Part shown: piece by piece, positions 1 to 7,678 of the stretch
Numbering within the stretch: the stretch's first letter is position 1
Layout: every line of letters starts with the position of its first letter
DNA from: Streptomyces huasconensis
GTDB taxonomy: Bacteria > Actinomycetota > Actinomycetes > Streptomycetales > Streptomycetaceae
Direction: 5' to 3'
Assembly: GCA_004010275.1 (NCBI GenBank)
Contig: RBWT01000079.1
Coordinates: forward strand, 1 to 35,886
DNA length: 35,886 nucleotides
Made by a program: the position numbers and the translations under genes
The notes under the pieces: model-generated
The model's input: only the letters and a program-made list of their open reading frames with translations
Told to the model about the DNA's origin: nothing
Database searches by the model: none

Positions 1-1585
1 CAGCCCCGGACCCGACCGCGAACGCCTCGCCACCGCCTCCTCCTCGCCGTCTGCTGCGCCTTCGCCCTCCTGTCCTGCGTCCTCGTGCCGCTCACGCTGC
101 CCCTCGGCTGGGACGAGCTGGTCTACGCCAGCCGGTATTCGCCCTACGCGCCCGCCACGCCGTTCAGCGCCCCCCGGACCCGCGGCGTGCCGTTCCTCAT
201 CGCGGTGGCCACCTGGAGCGACTCCGTCGTGCTGCTCAGGGTGTGGCTGACGCTGCTGGCGACCGCCGCCCTCTACCTGGGGTTCCGCCCCTGGTTGCGC
301 GCGGCCCGCCGGCCCTGGGCGGCGCCCGTCGCCGCCGCGCTGTACGGCAGCCTGTGGATCACGCTCTTCTACGCGAACGAGGCCATGCCCAACCACTACA
401 CGGCCATGGGCGCCGTCGGCGCGGTCGGGCTCTTCCTGTGGCCACGGCAGTCCCTCCTGACCTGCACCGGTATCGCCACCGGTATCGCCCTCGCCACGCT
501 GATGCGGCCCAACGACGGCTTCGCCATAGGGCTGCCGCTCCTCATCGCCGCCCTGCTGTTCCCCGCCTGGCGCGGACGAAGCCGCGTCCTCGCGGTGCTC
601 GTCGGGCTCGGGGCGGGCGCCCTGCCCTGGGCCGTGGAGGCGTACGTCCGTTTCGGCGGGCTCCTCGAACGGCTGACGGAGGCGAGCGAGGTGCAGGGCG
701 ATCTGCGTCCGCTGCTCTCGTTCGTCCACCACCTCACGGTCATCGACGGACCGCTGCTCTGCCGCCCCTGCGGCAACGACAGTGTGCGGCCGGTGGCGGC
801 GGAGTGGTGGGTACTGCTGGCGCTCCTGGTGGCGGCCGGCCTGTGGGCCCTGCGCCGCACGGGGGGCTGCGCCGGGGCCCGGCCCACGCCCCACCCAGCC
901 CGGGCCTGTCGCCCCGCCGCCCGCATCCGGCACGGCGCCGGCCGGGCTTGCCGCGCCCCCACCACCATCCGCCACGGCCCCAGCCAGGCCTGCCGCGCCG
1001 CCACCACCACCCGTCACAGCCCCGGCAACCCCGCTCCGCGACGCCCTCCTCGCCCTAGCCACAGGCCTGGCCATCGCCCTCCCGTACTTCGTCCTCGTCC
1101 CCTACGCGACCCCGCGTTTCCTGCTCCCGACCCATGCCCTGTTCGCCCCCACCGCGGCCATCGGGCATCCTCGCCCTGCTCGGCCTCGCGCGCGCGGTCC
1201 GGCCCCGGTGGGTCGGTGTCGTCGTACCCGCGCTCGTACTCGGCGGCCATCTCACCGTCCAGGCCGCCCTCGCGCACGGCAATGCCAAGATCCAGGGGGA
1301 CGCCCGCCGCGACTGGGCACGGATCGCGGAGACGCTGGAGCAGCACGGCGTCGGCAACGGCACGAGCCCCGGCACCGCCGCGCCCTGCCTCCTGAACGGC
1401 AACACCTCCGTCATCCCCCTGGCCCACACCGCCGGCTGCGCCCCCGGCGGCGGACTCGACGATCCGCGCCGCCCCACCGCCCTCGTGATGCGCGGGGCAG
1501 CACCCCCGGAGTGGGCCGCGACTGGCCCCGCCACGCGGTGCCCGACACGTATATGCGCGGATGGGCCATCCACGTACGCCCCTGA
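1..1585 (+). CDS. Multi-pass membrane protein, GT-C glycosyltransferase-like; 5' partial, frame broken
   Basis: The reading frame is open from base 1, so the true start lies upstream. The protein has many hydrophobic segments and an early WDE motif after the first one, in the place where GT-C (ArnT/PMT-like) glycosyltransferases carry their catalytic acid; that assignment is inference. Coding sense moves from frame 1 (to about 860, at a run of six G) to frame 2 (about 865-1160, including a Pro/Ala linker and a membrane segment ending PYFVLVPYATPRF), to frame 3 (about 1165-1515) and back to frame 2, which ends naturally in GWAIHVRP and a TGA at 1583-1585. At 1164 an extra G in ATCGGGCATC explains the shift. 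The continuity of sense across breaks argues for sequence errors, although a decaying gene cannot be excluded. The linker holds three 42-bp repeats. Confidence 0.6.
911..1033 (+). repeat. Three tandem 42-bp in-frame units in the membrane-protein linker
   Basis: In frame 2 the linker reads as three 14-residue units (911-952, 953-994, 995-1033, the last one codon short). Each begins APPP and carries a TAPA core. The unit length is a multiple of three, so copy number can change without breaking the frame. Confidence 0.7.
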
Positions 1586-1680
1586 AGAGGGGCGCGCACC
1601 TCCGACGCGGCGCTCACCCCTGAAGCCAGGCGTCCCCGGGCACTGCGCGGCCGGCGGCCACACCCCTGGACGAGACTGAA

Positions 1681-1699
1681 TGCACATGCATATAGTGCA
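1681..1699. promoter_or_regulatory. Candidate promoter/operator upstream of the NAD(P)H oxidoreductase
   Basis: TGCAC (1681-1685) and GTGCA (1695-1699) form an inverted repeat that encloses a -10-like TATAGT (1691-1696). The stretch is AT-rich for this genome and lies 81 bp upstream of the start codon. No good -35 hexamer is visible, so the repressor-over-minus-10 reading is inference. Confidence 0.35.
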
Positions 1700-1779
1700 C
1701 GCGCACGCAGTTGTGGCAGCGATCAGTCAGCCCGGCGCCTCTGCCTCACGCGCCGGGCCACCTCCAGGGGGAGACTCTT

Positions 1780-2376
1780 ATGACCCGCAAGTTCCTCTTC
1801 GTCGTCGGCAGCGCCCGCCGCGAGGGCAACACCGAACTCCTGGCCCGCAAGGCCGCCGAGCAGTTGCCCCCGGACGTCGAACAGCGCTGGATTCACCTCG
1901 ACGATCACCCACTGCCCGACTTCCAGGACCTGCGTCACGACGACACCCGGCCCCGCGCCCTCCCGCGCCCCGAGGGGAACCACGAGGCGCTGCTTCTGGA
2001 CGCCACGCTCGACGCCACGGACATCGTCATCGTGTCGCCGCTGTACTGGTACTCGGTGTCGGCCACCGTCAAGCGGTACCTCGACTACTGGGACGCGTGG
2101 CTGGAGACGCCGGAGATCGACTTCAAGGACAGCCTCAAGGGCCGCACGCTGTGGGGCGTGACGGCGCTCGCGCACCGCGAGGAGGAGGTCGCGGCCCCGC
2201 TGGTCGGCACGTTGAACCACACCGCCGCCTTCTTCCCGATGCGCTTCGGCGGCGTCCTGCTCGGCAACGGCACCCGGCCCGGCCATGTCCTGGAGGACTC
2301 CGAGGCCCTGGCACGCGCCAAGACGTTCTTCGCGCAGGAGCCGCCGCTCGCCCGCTACCCGTACGACAAGGACTGA
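1780..2376 (+). CDS. NAD(P)H-dependent FMN/quinone-type oxidoreductase (flavodoxin-like fold)
   Basis: A 198-residue protein. The ATG at 1780 is chosen because AGGGGGAG (1766-1773) sits at the right distance and the flavodoxin-like fold starts directly after it. FVVGSARREGNTELL near residues 6-20 is the phosphate-binding loop of the NADPH-dependent FMN reductase/Lot6 family, and SPLYWYSVSATVKRYLDYWD is the typical second flavin-contact region. Such proteins reduce quinones, nitro compounds or azo dyes in the cytoplasm using NAD(P)H; the substrate cannot be read from sequence. It stands alone, with its own dyad promoter region upstream, and ends 33 bp before a convergent ABC permease gene. The gap holds only a weak GGGC-GGC-GCCC hairpin. 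Confidence 0.85.
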   Translation: MTRKFLFVVGSARREGNTELLARKAAEQLPPDVEQRWIHLDDHPLPDFQDLRHDDTRPRALPRPEGNHEALLLDATLDATDIVIVSPLYWYSVSATVKRYLDYWDAWLETPEIDFKDSLKGRTLWGVTALAHREEEVAAPLVGTLNHTAAFFPMRFGGVLLGNGTRPGHVLEDSEALARAKTFFAQEPPLARYPYDKD

Positions 2377-2409
2377 GGGCGGTAAGGGCAGAGGGCGGCG
2401 CCCCCGGGG

Positions 2410-3396
2410 CTACGCCATGACGTCCTTCGCCCCGAACCGCGCCCACGCCGCCGAGCCGAAGACAGCCGCGTAGAGCCCCTGCATCTGGAAGTTCTTGATG
2501 AGGTCGTCCCACTGGACGGGCTCGCGCATCAGGTCGGCGAAGGACAGCCAGTAGTGGGAGAAGAAGTACGGGTGGAGGGCGTCCAGTTGCGGTATCTGGT
2601 CGAGGATCTGCACGGTGATCAGCAGGCCGACGGTGGTCGCCATCGCGGCGATGCCGCTGCTGGTGAGCGTCGAGACGAACAGGCCGAGTGCCGCCACGCC
2701 GATCAGTGACGCGGCCACCACGAGCGCGATGAGCAGGGCCCGCAACAGCCCTTCGCCGAAGCCGATGCGGGTGCCGGAGATCGTGGTGACCTCGCCGAGC
2801 GGAAAGAGCAGCGCGCCCGTCGCGAGCGCGGATACGGCGACGACCAGGGTCGCGACCAGGCAGAACGTCAGCGTGGTCGCGTACTTGACGAGGAGCAGGC
2901 GGGTGCGGCCGGCGGGCGCCACCAGCAGATAGCGCAGCGTGCCCGCGCTCGCCTCACCAGCGATGGCGTCACCGGCGACGACCCCGACCGCCATCGGCAG
3001 GAAGAACGGCAGCGTCGCAGCGAGGGCGGTGAAGACCAGGAACAGGCCGTTGTTGGTGATCTGCGCGATGAACGCGGGGCCGCCGCCCTCGCCGCCTCCG
3101 CCGATCGTCGAGCCGTCGCCGGTCTCGATCCTGACGGCGACGCCGACGAGAACCGGCACGGCGGCGAGCACGCCGAGCAGCGCGAGGGTCCGCCAACGGC
3201 GGAAGGTGATCGCGAGCTCGCTGCGGAAGAGCCCGAGAGTCCAGCTCAGCCGCGGCTCCCTCCCTACGTCTGCCTTGGGTACGGCCCCCTTGTCCGGGGC
3301 CACCTTGGATAGGTCCGCCTTGGGTACGCCCGCCTTGGCCACGTCCACCTTGGTCACGTCCGCCCCTGATACATCCCACGGCTCAGCCCGCGACAT
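2410..3396 (-). CDS. ABC-2 type transporter permease
   Basis: A 328-residue permease starting at ATG 3396, inside the 3' end of the ATPase gene (14-nt overlap), so translation is probably coupled. After a hydrophilic N-terminal region, about six hydrophobic helices follow; the segment with DAIAGEASAGTLRYLL matches the cytoplasmic loop typical of ABC-2 permeases (CcmB/NatB/ABC2_membrane family). The first 46 residues are unusual: seven five-residue units (ADVTK, VDVAK, AGVPK, ADLSK, VAPDK, GAVPK, ADVGR) precede the conserved domain. The partner ATPase and a LolA-like anchored protein lie immediately upstream in one operon. The transported substrate is unknown. Confidence 0.88.
   Translation of the reverse strand: MSRAEPWDVSGADVTKVDVAKAGVPKADLSKVAPDKGAVPKADVGREPRLSWTLGLFRSELAITFRRWRTLALLGVLAAVPVLVGVAVRIETGDGSTIGGGGEGGGPAFIAQITNNGLFLVFTALAATLPFFLPMAVGVVAGDAIAGEASAGTLRYLLVAPAGRTRLLLVKYATTLTFCLVATLVVAVSALATGALLFPLGEVTTISGTRIGFGEGLLRALLIALVVAASLIGVAALGLFVSTLTSSGIAAMATTVGLLITVQILDQIPQLDALHPYFFSHYWLSFADLMREPVQWDDLIKNFQMQGLYAAVFGSAAWARFGAKDVMA
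3259..3363 (-). repeat. Seven 15-bp units encoding the permease N-terminal repeat
   Basis: Residues 12-46 of the permease are seven degenerate pentapeptides, most ending in Lys, encoded by 15-bp units. They precede the first conserved region of the ABC-2 family. Confidence 0.75.
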
Positions 3397-4615
3397 CGAA
3401 GCCCTCCCCCGTCAGCGCCACGAACGCGTCCTCCAGCGAGGCCCGTTCCAGACCGAAGCCCCGGACGCGTACGCCCGCCTCGACCAGCGCGGCGTTCAGA
3501 TCCGCGAGTTCCGTGTCCTGGCCGGACGCGTCCTTGCCCGGCGGCTCGCCCGTCACGCGGTCCTGCGTCACGACGAGATCCGCCACGCCCCACTCCTTCA
3601 GGACGCGGGCCGCGTCGCCCGGGTCCGGTGTCGTCACGACCAGCCTGCCGCGCGCGCCGGCCGCCAGTTCGGCGACCGGGCCCTGGGTGATCAGGCGGCC
3701 CCGGGTCATCACGGCCGCGTGGGTGCAGACCTGCTCGATCTCGTCGAGGAGGTGCGAGGAGAGGAAGACGGTCGTGCCCTCCTGTGCCAGCTCCCGCACG
3801 AGCGTGCGGATCTCGCGCATGCCCTGCGGGTCGAGGCCGTTCGTCGGTTCGTCCAGGACCAGCAGCCTGCGGGGCTGGAGCAGCGCGGCTGCGAGGCCGA
3901 GCCGCTGTTTCATGCCGAGTGAGTACGCCTTCGCCTTCTTGCCCGCGGCGGCGGTCAGGCCCACCCGGTCCAGGGCAGCCTCGGCGCGCCTGCGCCGGGT
4001 ACGGGGATCGGCGGCCGGGTCGGCGGAGTCGTACCGCAAGAGGTTGTCGCGGCCCGACAGGAAGCCGTAGAGGGCAGGGCCCTCGATCAGCGCGCCCACG
4101 TGCGGCAGGACGGTGCGCGTGGCACGCGGCATGGGGTTGCCGAGGACGCGCGCGGTGCCCGAGGTCGGCTCGATGAGGCCCATCAGCATGCGGATGGTGG
4201 TCGTCTTGCCCGAGCCGTTCGGCCCGAGGAACCCGAAGACGCTGCCTTCGGGGACGGTCAGGTCCAGCCGGTCGACGGCGAGATGCCGGCCATAGCGCTT
4301 GGTGAGCCCACGCGTCTCGATCACGTACGGGGACGGTGAGTCACCGCCCGACCACCCACGCCCGCCCACCGTCTCCTCGCCACCCGCCTTCTCCTCGCCG
4401 CCCACTTTCCGCTCGCCGCCCACCGTCTCCTGGCCGCCCACCTTCCCGTCCCCGCCCACCTTCCCGTCCCGGCTCACCGTCTCCTCTCCGCCCACCGTCT
4501 CCTCCTCTCGCCCGCCCGCCCCGGCTACGGCACGCGCACGGTTCGGCGGTGCCGGGGAACGGCCCGTCGCCGCGGGCCACGGTGCCGCCACCGTGGCCCA
4601 CCGCTCCGGTCCCAC
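3383..4615 (-). CDS. ABC transporter ATP-binding protein with repeat-rich N-terminal extension
   Basis: ATPase of an ABC-2 export system. In the 410-residue reading, Walker A is GPNGSGKTT (131-139), the signature is the variant YSLGMKQR (231-238), Walker B is LLVLDEP (251-257), and the H-loop is FLSSH. The conserved domain starts near residue 98 (YVIETRGLTKRYG). The first 97 residues are low complexity, including eight six-residue units. The GTG at 4615 lies 2 nt after the stop of the upstream gene but has no clear ribosome site; GTG codons inside the repeat are each preceded by GAGGAG, and GTG 4324 begins right at the conserved domain. The real start is therefore uncertain. It overlaps the permease gene by 14 nt. 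Confidence 0.85.
   Translation of the reverse strand: MGPERWATVAAPWPAATGRSPAPPNRARAVAGAGGREEETVGGEETVSRDGKVGGDGKVGGQETVGGERKVGGEEKAGGEETVGGRGWSGGDSPSPYVIETRGLTKRYGRHLAVDRLDLTVPEGSVFGFLGPNGSGKTTTIRMLMGLIEPTSGTARVLGNPMPRATRTVLPHVGALIEGPALYGFLSGRDNLLRYDSADPAADPRTRRRRAEAALDRVGLTAAAGKKAKAYSLGMKQRLGLAAALLQPRRLLVLDEPTNGLDPQGMREIRTLVRELAQEGTTVFLSSHLLDEIEQVCTHAAVMTRGRLITQGPVAELAAGARGRLVVTTPDPGDAARVLKEWGVADLVVTQDRVTGEPPGKDASGQDTELADLNAALVEAGVRVRGFGLERASLEDAFVALTGEGFDVAG
4352..4495 (-). repeat. Eight 18-bp units in the ABC ATPase N-terminal region
   Basis: Residues 41-88 read as eight hexapeptides of the pattern V-G-G-x-x-x (VGGEET, VSRDGK, VGGDGK, VGGQET, VGGERK, VGGEEK, AGGEET, VGGRGW). At DNA level several units contain GAGGAG a few bases before a GTG codon, which resembles a ribosome site and start. 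Confidence 0.75.
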
Positions 4616-4617
4616 GC

Positions 4618-5864
4618 CTAGTGCGCCGCGTTCGCCGCCTTCACCAGGGCGTCCTTCGTGACGGCGCCCGCGTAGACCTTGCCGTCGTCGGTGATGAGGG
4701 CGTTGATCAGGCGGGTCGAGAAGACCGTGCCCGAGCCGAACTTGCCGTTGACCTGGTCGCCCAGCGAGTCGAGCAGCTTCTGCGCCTCCGGCGGGACGTC
4801 ACCCGAACCAGCCGTCGGCAGGCCCTGGCCGCCCGGCAGCCGCAGCTCGGCTATGGCGGTCCAGCCCTCGCCGATGACCTTCAGGTCGTTCAGGTCCTCG
4901 TCCCTGAACTCCTTGCCGTCCTTCGCCTTGTCCCTGAAGTCACGGCCCTCCGCCGCGTGCTCGTCGCCTCGGTGACCTTCGCGCCCTTGGGCGGCGCGAA
5001 ATCGAACGTGCTCGCGGACGGCTTGCCGAAGTCGACCTTCGTGAAGCCCGCGTCGATCACCGCCGCGCCACCGGAGGCCGGGGTCAGCGTGAACTTGAGC
5101 GGCGTACCCGTCTTCGCGTCCACGGCGACCGTGATCCGGCCGACTGTCGACCCGGACTGCTTCGGCTCGACGACCAGGCGGTACGCGTCGCGTCCCGCGA
5201 CCTGTGCGGTCCCGTCGACCTTCACGGACGTCGTGTCGTCGACGGCCTTCAGTGCCTGCTCGGCGAAGTCCTTGGGTGTCGCGGGCACGCCCTTCGGCGG
5301 CTCCGCCTGGCCCTTGTCTCCCGAGACCTGGAAGCCCTTCGCGTGGTACGCCTCGTTCGACGCGCTGTCGTACGCCCACACCTCGTCGCCGTTGTGGATC
5401 AGGCTGTACTCGGCGGCGTCCTCCAGGACGGACACCTTCTGCTTGTCGGGGCCGTCGGCCGCGACGCGCAGCGTGTGCGTGCCGGACGCCAGCTCCATCA
5501 GCTTGCTCTTGGGGTCGGCGGCCGAGCCTCCGCCGCCCTCGCCGTCGCCGCGGTCGGCGCCACCGCCGGCGCCCGCGAAGCCGCCCGCCATGCCACCCAT
5601 CGACGGCAGGCCCAGATCCGTGCTGATCTTCACGTTGCCGGAGAGCCGCTGCGTGTCCGACGCGGCGATCTTCTCGATGAGTTCCTGAGCGGTGACCTTC
5701 GGCAGATCCGGGTCGCCCGAGGTGGCGAGCGCCGGGACGAGCCCGATGGTCGCCGCCGCCACCCCCGCCACCGCGACCGGGACGACGTAACGGGCCGCCT
5801 TGCGGCGCCCGACGCGCAGTTCCCCGACTTCGCTGGTGTCCTGTTCCGGTTCGTACGGTGCCAT
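4618..5864 (-). CDS. LolA-like anchored protein (DUF2092/outer-membrane-carrier-like), one frame break
   Basis: Annotated in streptomycetes as a LolA-type lipoprotein carrier, although these bacteria lack an outer membrane; its real role is unknown. ATG 5864 is chosen because MAPYEPEQ begins the conserved part and GGAGGT lies upstream. One membrane helix (about residues 25-47, VVPVAVAGVAAATIGLVPALA) places the rest outside the cell. A Gly-rich stretch near 90-115 precedes a beta-rich domain. Sense runs to KGAKVTEA and then continues one frame over as DEHAAEGRDF near 4965, ending in VKAANAAH at 4618. The whole is 1247 nt, one base short of a multiple of three, so a single missing base restores a product of about 415 residues. 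It heads the operon with the ABC ATPase and permease. Confidence 0.75.
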
Positions 5865-5900
5865 TGTGTGCCCTACCTCCGTGGTCGGCGGCGGCTCTCC

Positions 5901-5985
5901 TGTACGTGCCTGTACGTGCTGTACGTGCGTGTATCCAGCTGTAGTGCTGTGTGTACGTGCCCTACGTCCATGCATGCGTACGTGC
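5901..5985. repeat. Cluster of TGTACGTGC repeats upstream of the LolA-like/ABC operon
   Basis: TGTACGTGC occurs at 5901-5909, 5911-5919, 5920-5928 and 5952-5960, with a CGTACGTGC variant at 5977-5985. The first three are head to tail at 9-10 bp steps, close to one helical turn. They lie 37-121 bp upstream of ATG 5864, in the promoter or leader of the operon. They could be a multi-site operator or a simple repeat expansion. Confidence 0.6.
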
Positions 5986-6122
5986 CTGCGTCCACCCCGC
6001 GCCGCCATTCTCACCCGAATTGGTCAGGAGTGGTGGTGTCCTTACTGAGGTCCATCCGACCAAATCCGCCGCGCAGAAGCGTCAGACCCCGGGCGCAACT
6101 CGACGTACTGCCACGGGATGAC

Positions 6123-6167
6123 AAAAAGCGGCGGCGCCTCCCCCGACCCGTAGGGGGTGACGCCGCC
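6123..6167 (-). terminator. Intrinsic terminator after the polyprenyl diphosphate synthase gene
   Basis: Read on the minus strand, GGCGGCG (6167-6161) pairs with CGCCGCC (6136-6130), with an inner pairing of five G and five C around a short loop, followed by five T (6127-6123). The U-tract makes it a clearer Rho-independent terminator than most in this genome type. It sits past the 15-bp repeat array. Confidence 0.7.
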
Positions 6168-6182
6168 GAGGCTCAGTACCGC

Positions 6183-6272
6183 GTACCGGAGTACGACGTA
6201 CCGGAGTACGACGTACCGGAGTACGACGTACTCGAGTACCGCGTATGGGACTGCCGCGTACCGAAGTACCGC
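6183..6272. repeat. Intergenic array of 15-bp GTACCGGAGTACGAC units
   Basis: Units start at 6183, 6198, 6213, 6228, 6243 and 6258. The first three are identical (GTACCGGAGTACGAC); the others are degenerate. Partial units flank the array to about 6172 and 6279. Each unit contains two GTAC palindromes. The array lies between the stop of the polyprenyl synthase gene and its terminator, so it should be transcribed as the 3' untranslated region. Confidence 0.85.
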
Positions 6273-6281
6273 GTGCCGGCC

Positions 6282-7292
6282 TCAGCCCGCCCGGTGCACC
6301 ACCAGGTCGCAGAGTTCGACCAGCGAGGTCTTCGCGTCGCACTCCGGCAGCGGCGCCAGCGCGGCCCGCGCCTCCTCGGCGTACCGCACCGTGTCCCGGC
6401 GGGCCTGCTCCAGAGCGGGGTGGGCGCGCAGCCCGGTGAGCGCCTCCCTGTGGCGGGCGTCATCGGTGAGGTCGGAGTCGAGCAGTTCGCTCAGGGCGAT
6501 GTCCTCGGGCAGGCCGAGCCGCTCGACGCGTTCCCGCAGACGCAGGACCGGCAGCGTCGGGATGCCCTCGCGCAGATCGGTGCCCGGGGTCTTGCCGGAC
6601 TCGTGGGAGTCGGAGGCGATGTCGAGCACGTCGTCGGCGAGCTGGAACGCGACGCCGAGCCGCTCGCCGTACTGCGTGAGGACGTCCACGACGGTCTCGT
6701 CGGCGCCCGACATCATCGCGCCGAACCGGCACGCCACGGCGACCAGCGAACCGGTCTTGCCGCCGAGCACGTCGAGGTAGTGGTCGACCGGGTCACGACC
6801 CTCGCTGGGCCCCGCGGTCTCCAGGATCTGGCCGGTGACCAGGCGTTCGAATGCCTCCGCCTGGATGCGGACGGCCTCGGGGCCGAGGTCGGCGAGGATG
6901 TACGAGGCGCGGGCGAAGAGGAAGTCACCGGTGAGCACGGCCACGGAGTTGCCCCAGCGCTGGTTGGCGCTGGGCACGCCGCGGCGCACGTCCGCCTCGT
7001 CCATCACGTCGTCGTGGTAGAGCGTCGCGAGGTGCGTGAGCTCGACGACCACGGCGGAGGGCACGACACCCGGCGCGTAGGGGTCGCCGAACTGGGAGGC
7101 GAGCATCACGAGCAGCGGGCGGAAACGCTTCCCCCCGGCCCGGACGAGGTGCTGGGCGGCCTCGGTGATGAACGGGACCTCGCTCTTGGTGGCCTCGAGA
7201 AGGCCCTCCTCGACAGCCGCCAACCCTGCCTGGACATCGGCTTCGAGAGCCTGGTCCCGCACGCTCAGCCCAAAAGGCCCGACGACGGTCAC
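6282..7292 (-). CDS. Long-chain trans-polyprenyl diphosphate synthase
   Basis: A 336-residue IPPS family enzyme that adds isopentenyl diphosphate to an allylic primer in the cytoplasm. The first Asp-rich motif is DDVMD (94-98), the second DDVLD (220-224), and the GGKRFRP primer-contact motif is at 53-59. The residues just before the first motif are small (Ala89, Thr90), which in this family favours long products, so a menaquinone side chain (octa- or nonaprenyl) is the likely product; that is inference. GTG 7292 is chosen because AGGAGA lies about 8 nt upstream. It is a single-gene unit with its own terminator, and a 386-bp divergent region separates it from the hydrolase gene. Confidence 0.9.
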   Translation of the reverse strand: MTVVGPFGLSVRDQALEADVQAGLAAVEEGLLEATKSEVPFITEAAQHLVRAGGKRFRPLLVMLASQFGDPYAPGVVPSAVVVELTHLATLYHDDVMDEADVRRGVPSANQRWGNSVAVLTGDFLFARASYILADLGPEAVRIQAEAFERLVTGQILETAGPSEGRDPVDHYLDVLGGKTGSLVAVACRFGAMMSGADETVVDVLTQYGERLGVAFQLADDVLDIASDSHESGKTPGTDLREGIPTLPVLRLRERVERLGLPEDIALSELLDSDLTDDARHREALTGLRAHPALEQARRDTVRYAEEARAALAPLPECDAKTSLVELCDLVVHRAG

Positions 7293-7678
7293 GAGAGGTT
7301 CTCCTGTCTGCTGACGATCACATGGCGAACTCGGTCGATCATTGGATCTCGGTCGATGACACGGTTTGTCGATGTGTCGCTGCCATCACTCAAGTCAGCG
7401 TATCCGGTCGCCTTTCGATCACAGCGAGCACCTGCCCGTGCAGAGGTGACCGGGCGGTCCGCGATCACCACCGGTATGTTCCTGATCACCCCATACGACC
7501 GACAAGACCGTCCTGTACTAAAATGCGGGCGAAGACCGGGCACAGACACTTTGTCCCGTACTACCGACGAGTACGAGCCGCTGCGGACCCGGTGCCGGAA
7601 CCAGCACTGGGACCGGGTCCGAGTGCTCGTCCGGGTCCTATCTGTCGTGAAGCCGCGCCGCCCACCGAGGTTCCTCCC
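7293..7678. other. 386-bp divergent promoter region
   Basis: It separates two divergent genes and is clearly less GC-rich than its neighbours, as expected for promoters. A short direct repeat, TCGGTCGATCA / TCGGTCGATGA, lies at about 7331-7363. A -10-like TAAAAT (7519-7524) faces the hydrolase gene, but I see no matching -35. No coding region is supported. Confidence 0.4.

Larger units (their letters stand above)
5865..6281. other. 417-bp gene-free region between the polyprenyl synthase and the LolA-like operon
   Basis: Both flanking genes are on the minus strand. From right to left it holds a 15-bp tandem array (6183-6272), an intrinsic terminator (6123-6167), an AT-richer stretch near 6005-6125 suitable for a promoter, and the TGTACGTGC cluster (5901-5985). 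I see no coding region. Confidence 0.6.

Noticed and set aside
4618..5864. Pseudogene call for the LolA-like gene
   Set aside because: One missing base restores a full-length product with a normal C-terminus, and it heads an operon of intact genes.
6183..6272. CRISPR array
   Set aside because: Units are directly tandem without spacers, and there are no cas genes.
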